Of a stretch of DNA of 19,344 nt, positions 12,392 to 19,344 are shown in pieces. The stretch comes from an uncultured Solobacterium sp. Lineage in GTDB: Bacteria > Bacillota_I > Bacilli_A > Erysipelotrichales > Erysipelotrichaceae. A program made the translations under genes and the position numbers. The number at the start of each line of letters is the position of its first letter. Within the stretch, counting starts at the first letter, position 1. The notes beneath the pieces are model-generated. The model did no database searches, was not told where the DNA came from, and worked only from the letters and a program-made list of their open reading frames with translations. The DNA lies in NCBI GenBank assembly GCA_900552125.1, contig URYK01000050.1:1-19344 (forward strand), given 5' to 3'.

Positions 12392-14687
12392 AAATAAAAA
12401 AGTTGAATTATTAGCACCAGCCGGATCTATGGATGCTTTAATTGCGGCTGTACAAAATGGCTGTGATGCGGTTTATTTAGGCGGCAATATGTTCGGCGCA
12501 AGAGCTTTTGCGAATAATTTTAATTCAGAAGAGATGATACGTGCAATTAATTACTGCCATGTTTATGGAGTACGTGTATTTGTGACGGTCAATACATTAA
12601 TGAAGGAAGAGGAAATAGATGATTGTGTAGCTTATGTTCAGTTCTTATATGAACATGATGCGGATGCGGTAATTGTACAGGATTTAGGTTTATTTTCTAT
12701 CTTAAGTCAAAAGTTTCCAGATATGGAATTACATGCTTCTACACAAATGCATATTCATAATCCACAGGGTATTGAATTTATGAAGAGTCTTGGCGCAAGT
12801 CGTGTAGTGGTGCCAAGAGAAACTCCAATTGAAGAAATCCGTGAATATTCGAAGTTAGGTATTGATTTAGAAGTGTTTGTACAAGGTGCTATCTGTGTTT
12901 CTTATAGTGGTCAATGTCTAATGAGTTCTCTCACACTACATCGAAGTGGAAATCGTGGAGAATGTGCACAAAACTGTCGTATGAAATATCAATTAGAAAA
13001 AGAAAAGAATGGCAGCGTGGAAGTGCTAAAGGGAGATGGGGATTATTTATTAAGTCCTAAGGATATGAATACATTGTCTCATGTTCCTGAACTTATTGAG
13101 GCAGGAATTTACTCCTTTAAGATTGAAGGCAGAATGAAGCGTCCAGAATATGTTGCGTTAATGGTATCTTTATATCGAAAAGCAATTAATGCATATTATG
13201 AAGGAAAGCAATTTGTCTATGATGATACGATCGAACAGGAAATGAAGAAAGTATTTAATCGCGGATTTACTGCCGGTCATTTATTTCATAGCTATGGACC
13301 AAATCTGATGAATCCTATTCGTCCTAATCATATTGGAATTGAAATTGGAAGAGTAATTGGAGTCACCAAACAAAAAATAAGAGTAAAATTGACTCAACCA
13401 TTACATCAAGGAGATGGTATTCGTATTCTTCAAAATCAGGAAGATATCGGATTTACAGTTAATTTTTTATATAAAGATGGGTTATTAGTAAATCATGCCA
13501 ATGCGAATGATGTGATCGAATTAGATAAAACAGCCAATGTATATAAAGGTAATACGGTATTAAAGACAAGTGATGTTTCACAGTTGTCTTCTTTACAGAA
13601 TACATATCAGAAAGAGATGCGTAAAGTTGATGTTTTTGGTCGCTTTGAAATGCAGATCAACAACAACGCAATTTTGGAAGTCATGGATGAGGATGGAAGA
13701 AGTGTTTGTGTAAAGAGTGAGGCTATTTGTGAAAAGGCTAGAACAGCACCACTAGCAATTGAACGTATTGATACACAGTTGCATAAAACTAAGGATACGC
13801 CATTTAATTTTATTCATATTGAATATCAGGTGGAGGAAGGTGGAATTCTAGCAATTCGAGAATTAAATCAAATGCGTAGAGATGCCTTAGATAAGCTGCA
13901 GAAAGAGAGAATGTGTAGAAATGGAAAACGTAAAGTACAGGAAGCTGCACCTTTATCCATATTAATCACCAAAGAAATGCCTTCTTTATGTGTAATTGTT
14001 CATACAAAGGATCAGCTTGATGCATGTTTAGAAGAAGGAATATCTCATATCTTTGTGGAAAACGAGCAGTTATATGAAGAGGTTAAAGACAACGAATTTG
14101 TATATCCTCGTACCCCTAGAGTTATGAAAGATAAATATAAAGAAACATTTTCTTTAATTCAGGAAACAGGGGGATTATCTATAAAAACTTCCATGTTATG
14201 TGATACTTCTTTAAACATGACAAATTCTTATACGGCAGCCTTTTTATTTCATCATAATGCCTGTGGTGTAGCATTCTCACTAGAAAGTAGTTTAGATGAG
14301 TGTAAAGAAATAATGAATGCTTTCTATAAACGTTATCAGACACAAGTACCTTTCTACTATACAATCTATAGCAGAGATGAATTGATGTTAACGGAGTACT
14401 GTCCAATCAATGCGGTAGAATTAGGAAGCACGAAAAGAAACTGCGGTTTGTGCAGAGGAAATACCAAATATGCACTTGTGGATATGAAGAAACATCGCTA
14501 TCCATTACTTACAGATGAGAAATGTCGTGTACGTATCCTGCATTATGATGTTCGCAATGAAATTGATAATATATCTATGCTTCAAGAAAACGGAATCCAT
14601 CACTTCTTATGTACTTTCACAATAGAAGATAAGGTACAATGTCTTGAAGTGCTAAGAAAATGTAAAAAAAGGTTAGCTTATGATTAA
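12381..14687 (+). CDS. U32-family Fe-S protein, probable RNA hydroxylase (RlhA/TrhP-like)
   Basis: 768 residues. The N-terminal TIM-barrel-like domain starts ELLAPAGSMDALIAAVQNG (residues 9-27) and carries the U32 signature around AICVSYSGQC and NRGECAQNCR. Its four cysteines C172, C179, C195 and C199 match the Fe-S ligands of the family. The old name 'peptidase' is misleading: the studied enzymes RlhA and TrhP hydroxylate a cytidine in 23S rRNA and U34 in tRNA, using prephenate. At 768 residues it is longer than RlhA and should include the DUF3656-type middle domain and a C-terminal part with YCPINAVELGSTKRNCGLC, an additional Cys cluster. It could therefore act like RlhA on rRNA, but I cannot separate rRNA from tRNA activity. 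It overlaps the preceding gene by 11 bases and the next by 8, so translation is probably coupled. Confidence 0.88.
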   Translation: MKLENKKVELLAPAGSMDALIAAVQNGCDAVYLGGNMFGARAFANNFNSEEMIRAINYCHVYGVRVFVTVNTLMKEEEIDDCVAYVQFLYEHDADAVIVQDLGLFSILSQKFPDMELHASTQMHIHNPQGIEFMKSLGASRVVVPRETPIEEIREYSKLGIDLEVFVQGAICVSYSGQCLMSSLTLHRSGNRGECAQNCRMKYQLEKEKNGSVEVLKGDGDYLLSPKDMNTLSHVPELIEAGIYSFKIEGRMKRPEYVALMVSLYRKAINAYYEGKQFVYDDTIEQEMKKVFNRGFTAGHLFHSYGPNLMNPIRPNHIGIEIGRVIGVTKQKIRVKLTQPLHQGDGIRILQNQEDIGFTVNFLYKDGLLVNHANANDVIELDKTANVYKGNTVLKTSDVSQLSSLQNTYQKEMRKVDVFGRFEMQINNNAILEVMDEDGRSVCVKSEAICEKARTAPLAIERIDTQLHKTKDTPFNFIHIEYQVEEGGILAIRELNQMRRDALDKLQKERMCRNGKRKVQEAAPLSILITKEMPSLCVIVHTKDQLDACLEEGISHIFVENEQLYEEVKDNEFVYPRTPRVMKDKYKETFSLIQETGGLSIKTSMLCDTSLNMTNSYTAAFLFHHNACGVAFSLESSLDECKEIMNAFYKRYQTQVPFYYTIYSRDELMLTEYCPINAVELGSTKRNCGLCRGNTKYALVDMKKHRYPLLTDEKCRVRILHYDVRNEIDNISMLQENGIHHFLCTFTIEDKVQCLEVLRKCKKRLAYD

Positions 14688-15459
14688 TATTCAAAAAGCA
14701 AAATTTATATTTTCGTCTTATGTGAATCAATTTGATCTTACAGATGAACGCATAAAATTAAAAGTACTACACTCTTATAAAGTTTCCACAATAGCAAAAG
14801 AGATTGCGTTAGATATCGGATTATCAGAAAAAGATGTTTGTTTAGCGGAAATCATAGGTTTATTTCATGATATAGGACGTTTTGAACAAGTGAAGCGATA
14901 TCAGACATTTTTAGACTCTAAAAGTGTTGATCATGCGGAATTAGGAGTAAGTATATTACAGGAAGAAAATCTGTTATCTTTTATAGATGAAGAAGATAGA
15001 AATCTCATCTTGAAGGCTATTGCTTATCATAATAAATATCAGCTTCCATCTTCTTTAGAACCACGTATTTTGATGCATGCACATATCATACGTGATGCAG
15101 ATAAAACTGATATTTTCCGAGTTAATCTAATGGAGAAGGAAGAACATGTGTATTTATGTACAAAAGAACAGCTGGAGCAGGAAGAAATCACTACTGAAGT
15201 CTATGAGGATTTTATGAGTAATCAGCTGATTCTTTCAGCTAAGAGAAAGACTCATTTAGATATTCTGCTATCTCATATGGCATTTATATATGATTATCAT
15301 TATGCTTATGGGTTAAGCTTAATTAACAAAGAAAATTATATACCGCGTATGATAGAACCTTATACATTTAAAAATAAAAAGATCCAGCAATACATGCAGG
15401 AGGCAGTACTTCATGCCTGTGCTTATATTGATAATAGAATACATGAAAAAAAGAATTGA
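14680..15459 (+). CDS. HD-domain phosphohydrolase
   Basis: 259 residues, soluble. The metal-binding HD set is complete: H31 (in LHSYKVS), H63-D64 (GLFHDIGRFEQ), H85 and H117 as further His, and D139 in IRDADKTD. HD proteins hydrolyse phosphate esters, often in nucleotides or cyclic dinucleotides. It is not an HD-GYP protein, since no GYP motif is present. The C-terminal ~100 residues, rich in aromatic residues (IYDYHYAYG), are not recognised. AAAGGTT precedes the ATG, which overlaps the U32 stop by 8 bases; the two are probably translated together. The terminator starts inside its last codons. Substrate unknown. Confidence 0.82.
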   Translation: MINIQKAKFIFSSYVNQFDLTDERIKLKVLHSYKVSTIAKEIALDIGLSEKDVCLAEIIGLFHDIGRFEQVKRYQTFLDSKSVDHAELGVSILQEENLLSFIDEEDRNLILKAIAYHNKYQLPSSLEPRILMHAHIIRDADKTDIFRVNLMEKEEHVYLCTKEQLEQEEITTEVYEDFMSNQLILSAKRKTHLDILLSHMAFIYDYHYAYGLSLINKENYIPRMIEPYTFKNKKIQQYMQEAVLHACAYIDNRIHEKKN

Positions 15460-15482
15460 GAATGTTTTCTTGATTCTTTTTT
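15446..15482 (+). terminator. Rho-independent terminator of the ThrE-type/U32/HD operon
   Basis: AAAAAAGAAT (15447-15456) pairs with ATTCTTTTTT (15473-15482), with AGAA/TTCT inside. The left arm overlaps the last codons of the HD gene. Confidence 0.8.
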
Positions 15483-15505
15483 AACTATTTTAGAAAAGTT
15501 TAAGA

Positions 15506-15534
15506 ATTTATCTCTCTTTCTGATAAGATTTATC
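15506..15534 (+). promoter_or_regulatory. Direct repeat before the VTT/two-component operon
   Basis: ATTTATC at 15506-15512 and 15528-15534, exactly 22 bases apart, i.e. two turns. TACTAT at 15540-15545 can serve as the -10 box, with no real -35 box (TTTCTG), so the repeats overlap the -35 region. This is the usual layout for activation by an OmpR-type regulator, and one is encoded in this operon. Autoregulation is inference. Confidence 0.4.
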
Positions 15535-15571
15535 CTTCATACTATAGATGTAAACAGAAGGAGAGATGTGT

Positions 15572-16219
15572 ATGAAATTAAAAAAGAAAATAATTATCAT
15601 AACACTTCTTGTCATTATATGCTGTGCTGCTCTTGCTTACGCAGTTAGTCAGATTCCTATACAAGAGATAGAAAATACATTAAATGGGATACCTCATGGG
15701 TTAAGAGAATTATGTATGATAGGGTTAATATCGTTGCAGATTTTTCTAGCCTTTCTTCCAGGTGAACCTTTGGAGCTTGTGGCTGGGTTTCTCTTTGGCT
15801 CTGTGGGAGGTACTATCTTATGTCTTGCAGGGTCTATGTTAGGGACATTGATTGTTTATGTGTTAGTTCAGAAGTTTGGTCATCGTATTGTATCTTTGTT
15901 TTTTAAACAAAAAACAGTAGATGAATTACATCAAGTATTGGAGAGAAGAAATAGTCTATATTGGATGTTTCTGATTTTCCTAATTCCTGGTTCACCTAAG
16001 GATCTGATGACTTATGTTGTTAGTCTTTCTAATATCGCATTATGGAAGTGGTTATTACTGACAACAGTAGGGAGAATACCAAGTATTATCACATCAACTT
16101 TTATGAGCGGCTCAATAAAAGAAGGAAACTATTTGATGGCAATCGTGATTTTAATTGTGACCATAGCTTTAGTTGGAGCTGGGGGATATATGTATAAGAA
16201 AATGAAGGAGGAATCATAG
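15572..16219 (+). CDS. VTT/TVP38/TMEM64-family membrane protein
   Basis: 215 residues with a basic start followed by a hydrophobic segment (about residues 4-26). The VTT (SNARE-associated) signature follows: FLPGEPLELVAGFLFGSVGG (about residues 67-86), then FLIPGSPKDLMTYVVSL (about 135-151), with further membrane segments to the C-terminus. Relatives (DedA, YdjX, TVP38, TMEM41B) are thought to flip or scramble lipids across the membrane; the Bacillus relatives are poorly known. The start at 15572 is chosen because AAGGAG (15558-15563) is 8 bases upstream; an ATG two codons earlier (15566) is too close to it. First gene of an operon with a 29-residue gene and a two-component pair, so it is perhaps their output or regulatory partner. 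Confidence 0.85.
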   Translation: MKLKKKIIIITLLVIICCAALAYAVSQIPIQEIENTLNGIPHGLRELCMIGLISLQIFLAFLPGEPLELVAGFLFGSVGGTILCLAGSMLGTLIVYVLVQKFGHRIVSLFFKQKTVDELHQVLERRNSLYWMFLIFLIPGSPKDLMTYVVSLSNIALWKWLLLTTVGRIPSIITSTFMSGSIKEGNYLMAIVILIVTIALVGAGGYMYKKMKEES

Positions 16220-16308
16220 TGATTGAATTTATCGTTTGTACAATTTGTGGAGTATCAGCCTTTATGGGATTTCTTTACCACAATATGGAAGAATCTTCTG
16301 GAATATAG
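16219..16308 (+). CDS. 29-residue small membrane protein, GTG start
   Basis: The GTG at 16219 overlaps the TAG stop of the preceding gene by one base, and a full consensus ribosome site AAGGAGG (16204-16210) lies 8 bases upstream, inside the end of that gene. The site serves nothing else, so it is strong evidence for translation. The product is MIEFIVCTICGVSAFMGFLY plus a short polar tail ending ESSGI: a single hydrophobic segment (about 3-20) with a C-x2-C pair at residues 7 and 10. It stands between the VTT protein and the response regulator genes, so it may modulate the sensor kinase or be a subunit of the VTT protein. I know no family for it. Confidence 0.68.
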   Translation: MIEFIVCTICGVSAFMGFLYHNMEESSGI

Positions 16309-16341
16309 TAAAATATCCTAGATAGAAAGAAGTGGTGAATG

Positions 16342-17046
16342 ATGGATCATGCAATTTTAGTGGTGGAAGATGATAAAGGAATTCGAGAGGCAATACAGAT
16401 ATATCTGAAAAATCAGGGATATCGGGTTTTTCTTGCTGAGAATGGACAAGAGGGGTTAGATATCGTAAATAAAGAGACGATTCACTTGGTTATTGTGGAT
16501 ATCATGATGCCTGTGATGGATGGTATTACAATGACAATGGAAATTCGTAAACAATATGATTTTCCTATTATATTTTTAAGCGCAAAATCAGAAGATATTG
16601 ATAAAATAACAGGGTTAAATATTGGCGCAGATGATTATATAACAAAACCATTTGGTTCTATGGAATTACTCGCCAGGGTGCGTAGTCAATTAAGACGCTA
16701 TGAACAGATTCTTGCCTTAAAACAAAATGTGAAACAGGAACAAGAAGAAGGCGTATATCAGATTGATGATTTAACTTTAAATTCACTTACTAAAGAAGTT
16801 TATGTAAATGGTGAAATAGTTAAACTTCGTCCAAAAGAATTTATGATATTAGAATTATTGATGAAAAATGCAGGCAGGGTATTCTCAGCTCAGCAGATAT
16901 ATGAAAGCGTATGGAATGAAGATGCGATCAGTACAGAAACTGTCATGGTGCATATTCGTAAATTACGTGAGAAAATTGAAATTGATCCTAAACATCCAAG
17001 ATACTTAAAGGTCGTTTGGGGTGTTGGATATAAAATAGAAAAATAA
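16342..17046 (+). CDS. OmpR-family response regulator (VanR-like)
   Basis: 234 residues. Receiver domain about 1-118: acidic pocket VEDD (residues 8-11), phosphoacceptor D53 in VDIMMPVMDG, the Ser of FLSAKS (about 82) and the Lys of YITKPF (about 104). The C-terminal winged helix (about 140-232) has RPKEFMILELLMKNAG, VMVHIRKLREKIE and VVWGVGYKIE, the standard OmpR/PhoB output domain. The ATG at 16342 is preferred to the ATG three bases earlier, because the ribosome site GGTGA ends at 16338. It is phosphorylated by the kinase 12 bases downstream. It probably controls its own operon through the repeat at 15506-15534; other targets are unknown. Confidence 0.93.
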   Translation: MDHAILVVEDDKGIREAIQIYLKNQGYRVFLAENGQEGLDIVNKETIHLVIVDIMMPVMDGITMTMEIRKQYDFPIIFLSAKSEDIDKITGLNIGADDYITKPFGSMELLARVRSQLRRYEQILALKQNVKQEQEEGVYQIDDLTLNSLTKEVYVNGEIVKLRPKEFMILELLMKNAGRVFSAQQIYESVWNEDAISTETVMVHIRKLREKIEIDPKHPRYLKVVWGVGYKIEK

Positions 17047-17058
17047 GCAGGTGGTTAT

Positions 17059-19182
17059 ATGAAGAAAAAACATGTTTTTCTAATCTCTTTTGTCGCATTG
17101 ATTAGCATTATAAGTATCTTTATATGTTCTCTTTATAACAATGTAGAGGGACAGAAAGTAAATACAATGACAAAACAGGAAGTTTCTGATCAATTAGGAG
17201 GAGATATGTTATTGGGCATTACAGGAATGGTAGAAGCGATTGCCCCAGATCAGTCCTTGATAGAGTTTAGTAAGAATGTCGATGAAGATACACAAAAGGT
17301 TATTTTAAATGATTTTAAGAATCATACAATGGAGACTTATTTAGCTCTACAAAATGATTCCAATTTTAATTTCTATGTACAAAATACCAAAACAAAGGAA
17401 GAGTTAGGAAATAAAGATTTAAAGAATAAAACAGAGAATGATATTCAAGATGATAGTTATGTTTATGGTATTGTGACATTTGATGATAAAGGTAATGCAA
17501 GTATTCAAGGTGATTTCTATGATTTAGATATTTCTTTAAATAGGTTGTCTTATTTTACAGATTTCTATTTTGATGGAGAAATATACTATAATGATGTTTT
17601 TGAAATATCTAGAGGTGATGTAGAAATTCAAAATCCTAAAAATATTCAAATCAAATTTTCTATTCCTAAAGATATTGAAGATAATGACGGATTAATATCA
17701 AATAGTATTTATCCAGTATATAACTATGCAGGCTTTACTATGCTGGCAGCCTTGATAGGCAGCTGTGTATTAGCATTATACCTGTTATTTTATCCGGCTT
17801 CTATTGTGAAAGATGTGAATCCATTCTTAACTTTCCGTAAGATTAAGGCAGAAATATTAACTATTCTATTGGGCTTTGGAATTACTTTTGGTTTAATGGG
17901 CATGGTATATCTGGCAGATGCGACCTTAAATGGATATCTGATAGATAGTATTGCCAAATATAATATACACTTTAGTGAAAATATATTACTGGCAGGAAAT
18001 GTAATCGGATGGATGTTGTTGTTCCTGATGATTAGTATTGCGATATTTGAAATTAAATTTATTTTTGTGAAAGGTTTCTGGAAGTTTATCAAAGAAGATA
18101 CTATTGTGGGAAGTGTTGTATGCGGTATTCATCGTTATATGGATAGATTAGCAGATTTTGATTTAAAAGATCCGCTTCATAAGCAGTTATTTAAATTCAT
18201 ATTAGTACAGATTGTGATTGTATTTATCTTATGTTTCTTCTTTGCATTTGGTTCTTTCCTTGCGATTATTTATGGTATTGTACTATATGTATGGTTACGT
18301 AAAAAACTGGAAAAAATGCAGGAAGATTATGGTGTGATATTGAAGCAGACCTCAGCTTTGAAGGAAGGAAATTTCCATGTGGAAATCTCTGATGATGTGG
18401 GTATTTTTGAATCTATGAAAGATGATTTACAGGATATTCGTATTGGTTTTGAAAAAGCTGTGAAAGAGGAAATGAAGTCACAAAATATGAAAACTGAACT
18501 AATCAGCAATGTGTCTCATGACTTAAAAACACCATTAACTGGTATACGTAATTACATTGAACTTCTTCAGCAGGAAGGTATCAGTGAGGAACAGTGTCAA
18601 GAGTATTTAAAAATGTTAGAACAATATAGTCATCGTCTGCAAGTACTGATGGATGATTTGTTTGAAATCAGTAAAGCGAATAGCGGTAATATTCAATTGG
18701 AAATGACAAAATTAGATATCATTGCTTTAGTTGAACAAGTTCAGGCAGAATGTAGTGAAGGTATAGCTGAACATAATTTAGAGGTTATATGGAGTCTTCC
18801 ATCAGAACCGCATGTCTATGTAATGTTAGATGGAAATAAAGCATATCGTATCTTTGAGAACCTGTTAATTAATGTACAGCGCTATGCTATGGAACATACA
18901 CGCGTTTATATTGATATTAAGAAATATGCTAATTATGTGCGCATAGAATGTAAGAATATCTCAAAAGATCCATTAAATTTTGAACCTAGTGAAATAATTG
19001 AACGTTTTGTACGTGGGGATAAATCACGCCATGATGGCGGCAGTGGTTTAGGTTTAGCGATCGTAAAAAGCTTTACAGAAGCTATGCAGGGAACATTTAC
19101 GATTGAAACTGATGGAGACTTGTTTAAGGCAATTTTAACTTTCCCAATCTTATCAGATGTAGAAGAAACAATTGAACAATAA
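17059..19182 (+). CDS. Multi-membrane-segment histidine kinase (VanS-like core)
   Basis: 707 residues, longer than usual for this group. N-terminal TM (about 5-25), then an extracellular domain of ~200 residues with no recognised fold, then five or more TM segments between about 225 and 415. A HAMP-like linker follows (about 415-475). Dimerisation and phosphorylation: H487 in SHDLKTPLTGIRNY. ATPase: N601 in ENLLINVQRYA (N-box) and GGSGLGLAIVKSF (G2 box, from about 660). The G1 region (KNISKDPLNFEPSEIIERFV) lacks D-x-G-x-G, as is normal for the VanS-like kinases, with ERFVRGDKSR as F-box. The ATG has AGGTGG 6 bases before it. The size of the extracellular and TM parts suggests an external or membrane signal; the VTT gene in the same operon points to membrane-lipid state. 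That last step is inference. Confidence 0.92.
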   Translation: MKKKHVFLISFVALISIISIFICSLYNNVEGQKVNTMTKQEVSDQLGGDMLLGITGMVEAIAPDQSLIEFSKNVDEDTQKVILNDFKNHTMETYLALQNDSNFNFYVQNTKTKEELGNKDLKNKTENDIQDDSYVYGIVTFDDKGNASIQGDFYDLDISLNRLSYFTDFYFDGEIYYNDVFEISRGDVEIQNPKNIQIKFSIPKDIEDNDGLISNSIYPVYNYAGFTMLAALIGSCVLALYLLFYPASIVKDVNPFLTFRKIKAEILTILLGFGITFGLMGMVYLADATLNGYLIDSIAKYNIHFSENILLAGNVIGWMLLFLMISIAIFEIKFIFVKGFWKFIKEDTIVGSVVCGIHRYMDRLADFDLKDPLHKQLFKFILVQIVIVFILCFFFAFGSFLAIIYGIVLYVWLRKKLEKMQEDYGVILKQTSALKEGNFHVEISDDVGIFESMKDDLQDIRIGFEKAVKEEMKSQNMKTELISNVSHDLKTPLTGIRNYIELLQQEGISEEQCQEYLKMLEQYSHRLQVLMDDLFEISKANSGNIQLEMTKLDIIALVEQVQAECSEGIAEHNLEVIWSLPSEPHVYVMLDGNKAYRIFENLLINVQRYAMEHTRVYIDIKKYANYVRIECKNISKDPLNFEPSEIIERFVRGDKSRHDGGSGLGLAIVKSFTEAMQGTFTIETDGDLFKAILTFPILSDVEETIEQ

Positions 19183-19210
19183 GCTAGACAAAATCTATCT
19201 TCATGAATAT

Positions 19211-19254
19211 GAAAAAGGAGCAGGAAATGATTTGTTTTCCTCCTCTTTTTTTTT
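19211..19254 (+). terminator. Rho-independent terminator of the VTT/two-component operon
   Basis: AGGAG (19216-19220) and GGAAA (19223-19227), separated by a CA bulge, pair with TTTTC (19235-19239) and CTCCT (19240-19244). A C and then a run of nine Ts follow. Confidence 0.85.
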
Positions 19255-19334
19255 GTCGATAAATAGGATTTTTAGTTTTCTTTCTTTTGAATATGTGATA
19301 TATTTATGATAATTGAAGGATGGGAGGAATTGAT

Positions 19335-19344
19335 ATGATATTAA
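19335..19344 (+). CDS. First codons of a further gene
   Basis: An ATG at 19335, preceded by a strong ribosome site GGGAGG (19322-19327) at proper spacing, continues to the edge of the window (ATG ATA TTA). Only three codons are visible, so no product can be named. Confidence 0.5.

Noticed and set aside
17790..18509. Minus-strand frames inside the histidine kinase gene
   Set aside because: Antisense to membrane segments and linker of the kinase; no start signals.
1..19344. CRISPR array, insertion sequence, prophage or attachment site
   Set aside because: Looked for regularly spaced repeats, transposase or integrase motifs and tRNA-flanking direct repeats; none seen, including around tRNA-Trp.

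Overview
The window is AT-rich DNA from a low-GC Gram-positive (Bacillota) chromosome. The gene families, AGGAGG-type ribosome sites and U-tailed terminators fit a gut Firmicute, possibly of the Erysipelotrichia; that placement is inference from overall gene style. I see no phage, insertion sequence, CRISPR array or other sign of a mobile region. It looks like ordinary chromosome with short operons, most of them closed by a clear hairpin terminator.

Layout: the 3' end of an M23 (LytM) cell-wall endopeptidase; ftsX on its own; a low-molecular-weight tyrosine phosphatase; then a convergent large YhgE/Pip-type membrane protein, which is divergent from an Rrf2-type regulator. Between these last two lie a consensus promoter and a 32-bp near-perfect palindrome. 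The next 635 bases (5451-6085) hold no protein gene but contain a hairpin-rich stretch, tRNA-Trp on the minus strand, and a candidate ~66-nt small RNA carrying two copies of ATTCCCGA. Next come a YbhN/MprF-type flippase-domain membrane protein, a degenerate-GGDEF plus intact-EAL protein, crcB (minus), a YjjG-type HAD nucleotidase followed by a 47-residue basic protein, and a YegS/DagK-type lipid kinase (minus). The next gap (10733-11166) holds a 35-residue minus-strand gene with its own promoter, ribosome site and terminator. 

Two longer plus-strand operons close the window. Operon A (11167-15459) encodes the two halves of a ThrE-type amino-acid exporter (YjjP-like and YjjB-like), a U32-family Fe-S RNA-hydroxylase-type protein and an HD-domain hydrolase, with overlapping or nearly touching reading frames. 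Operon B (15572-19182) encodes a VTT/TVP38-type membrane protein, a 29-residue GTG-started small membrane protein, an OmpR-type response regulator and a multi-membrane-segment VanS-like histidine kinase. A direct repeat spaced by two helical turns sits just before operon B and could be the regulator's own site. The window ends at the first codons of another gene.

The less ordinary content is in the small features: three short genes (47, 35 and 29 codons) with good ribosome sites, the twin-motif small RNA, and two operator-like elements. Start sites were chosen from ribosome-site spacing and in several cases lie downstream of the longest possible start.
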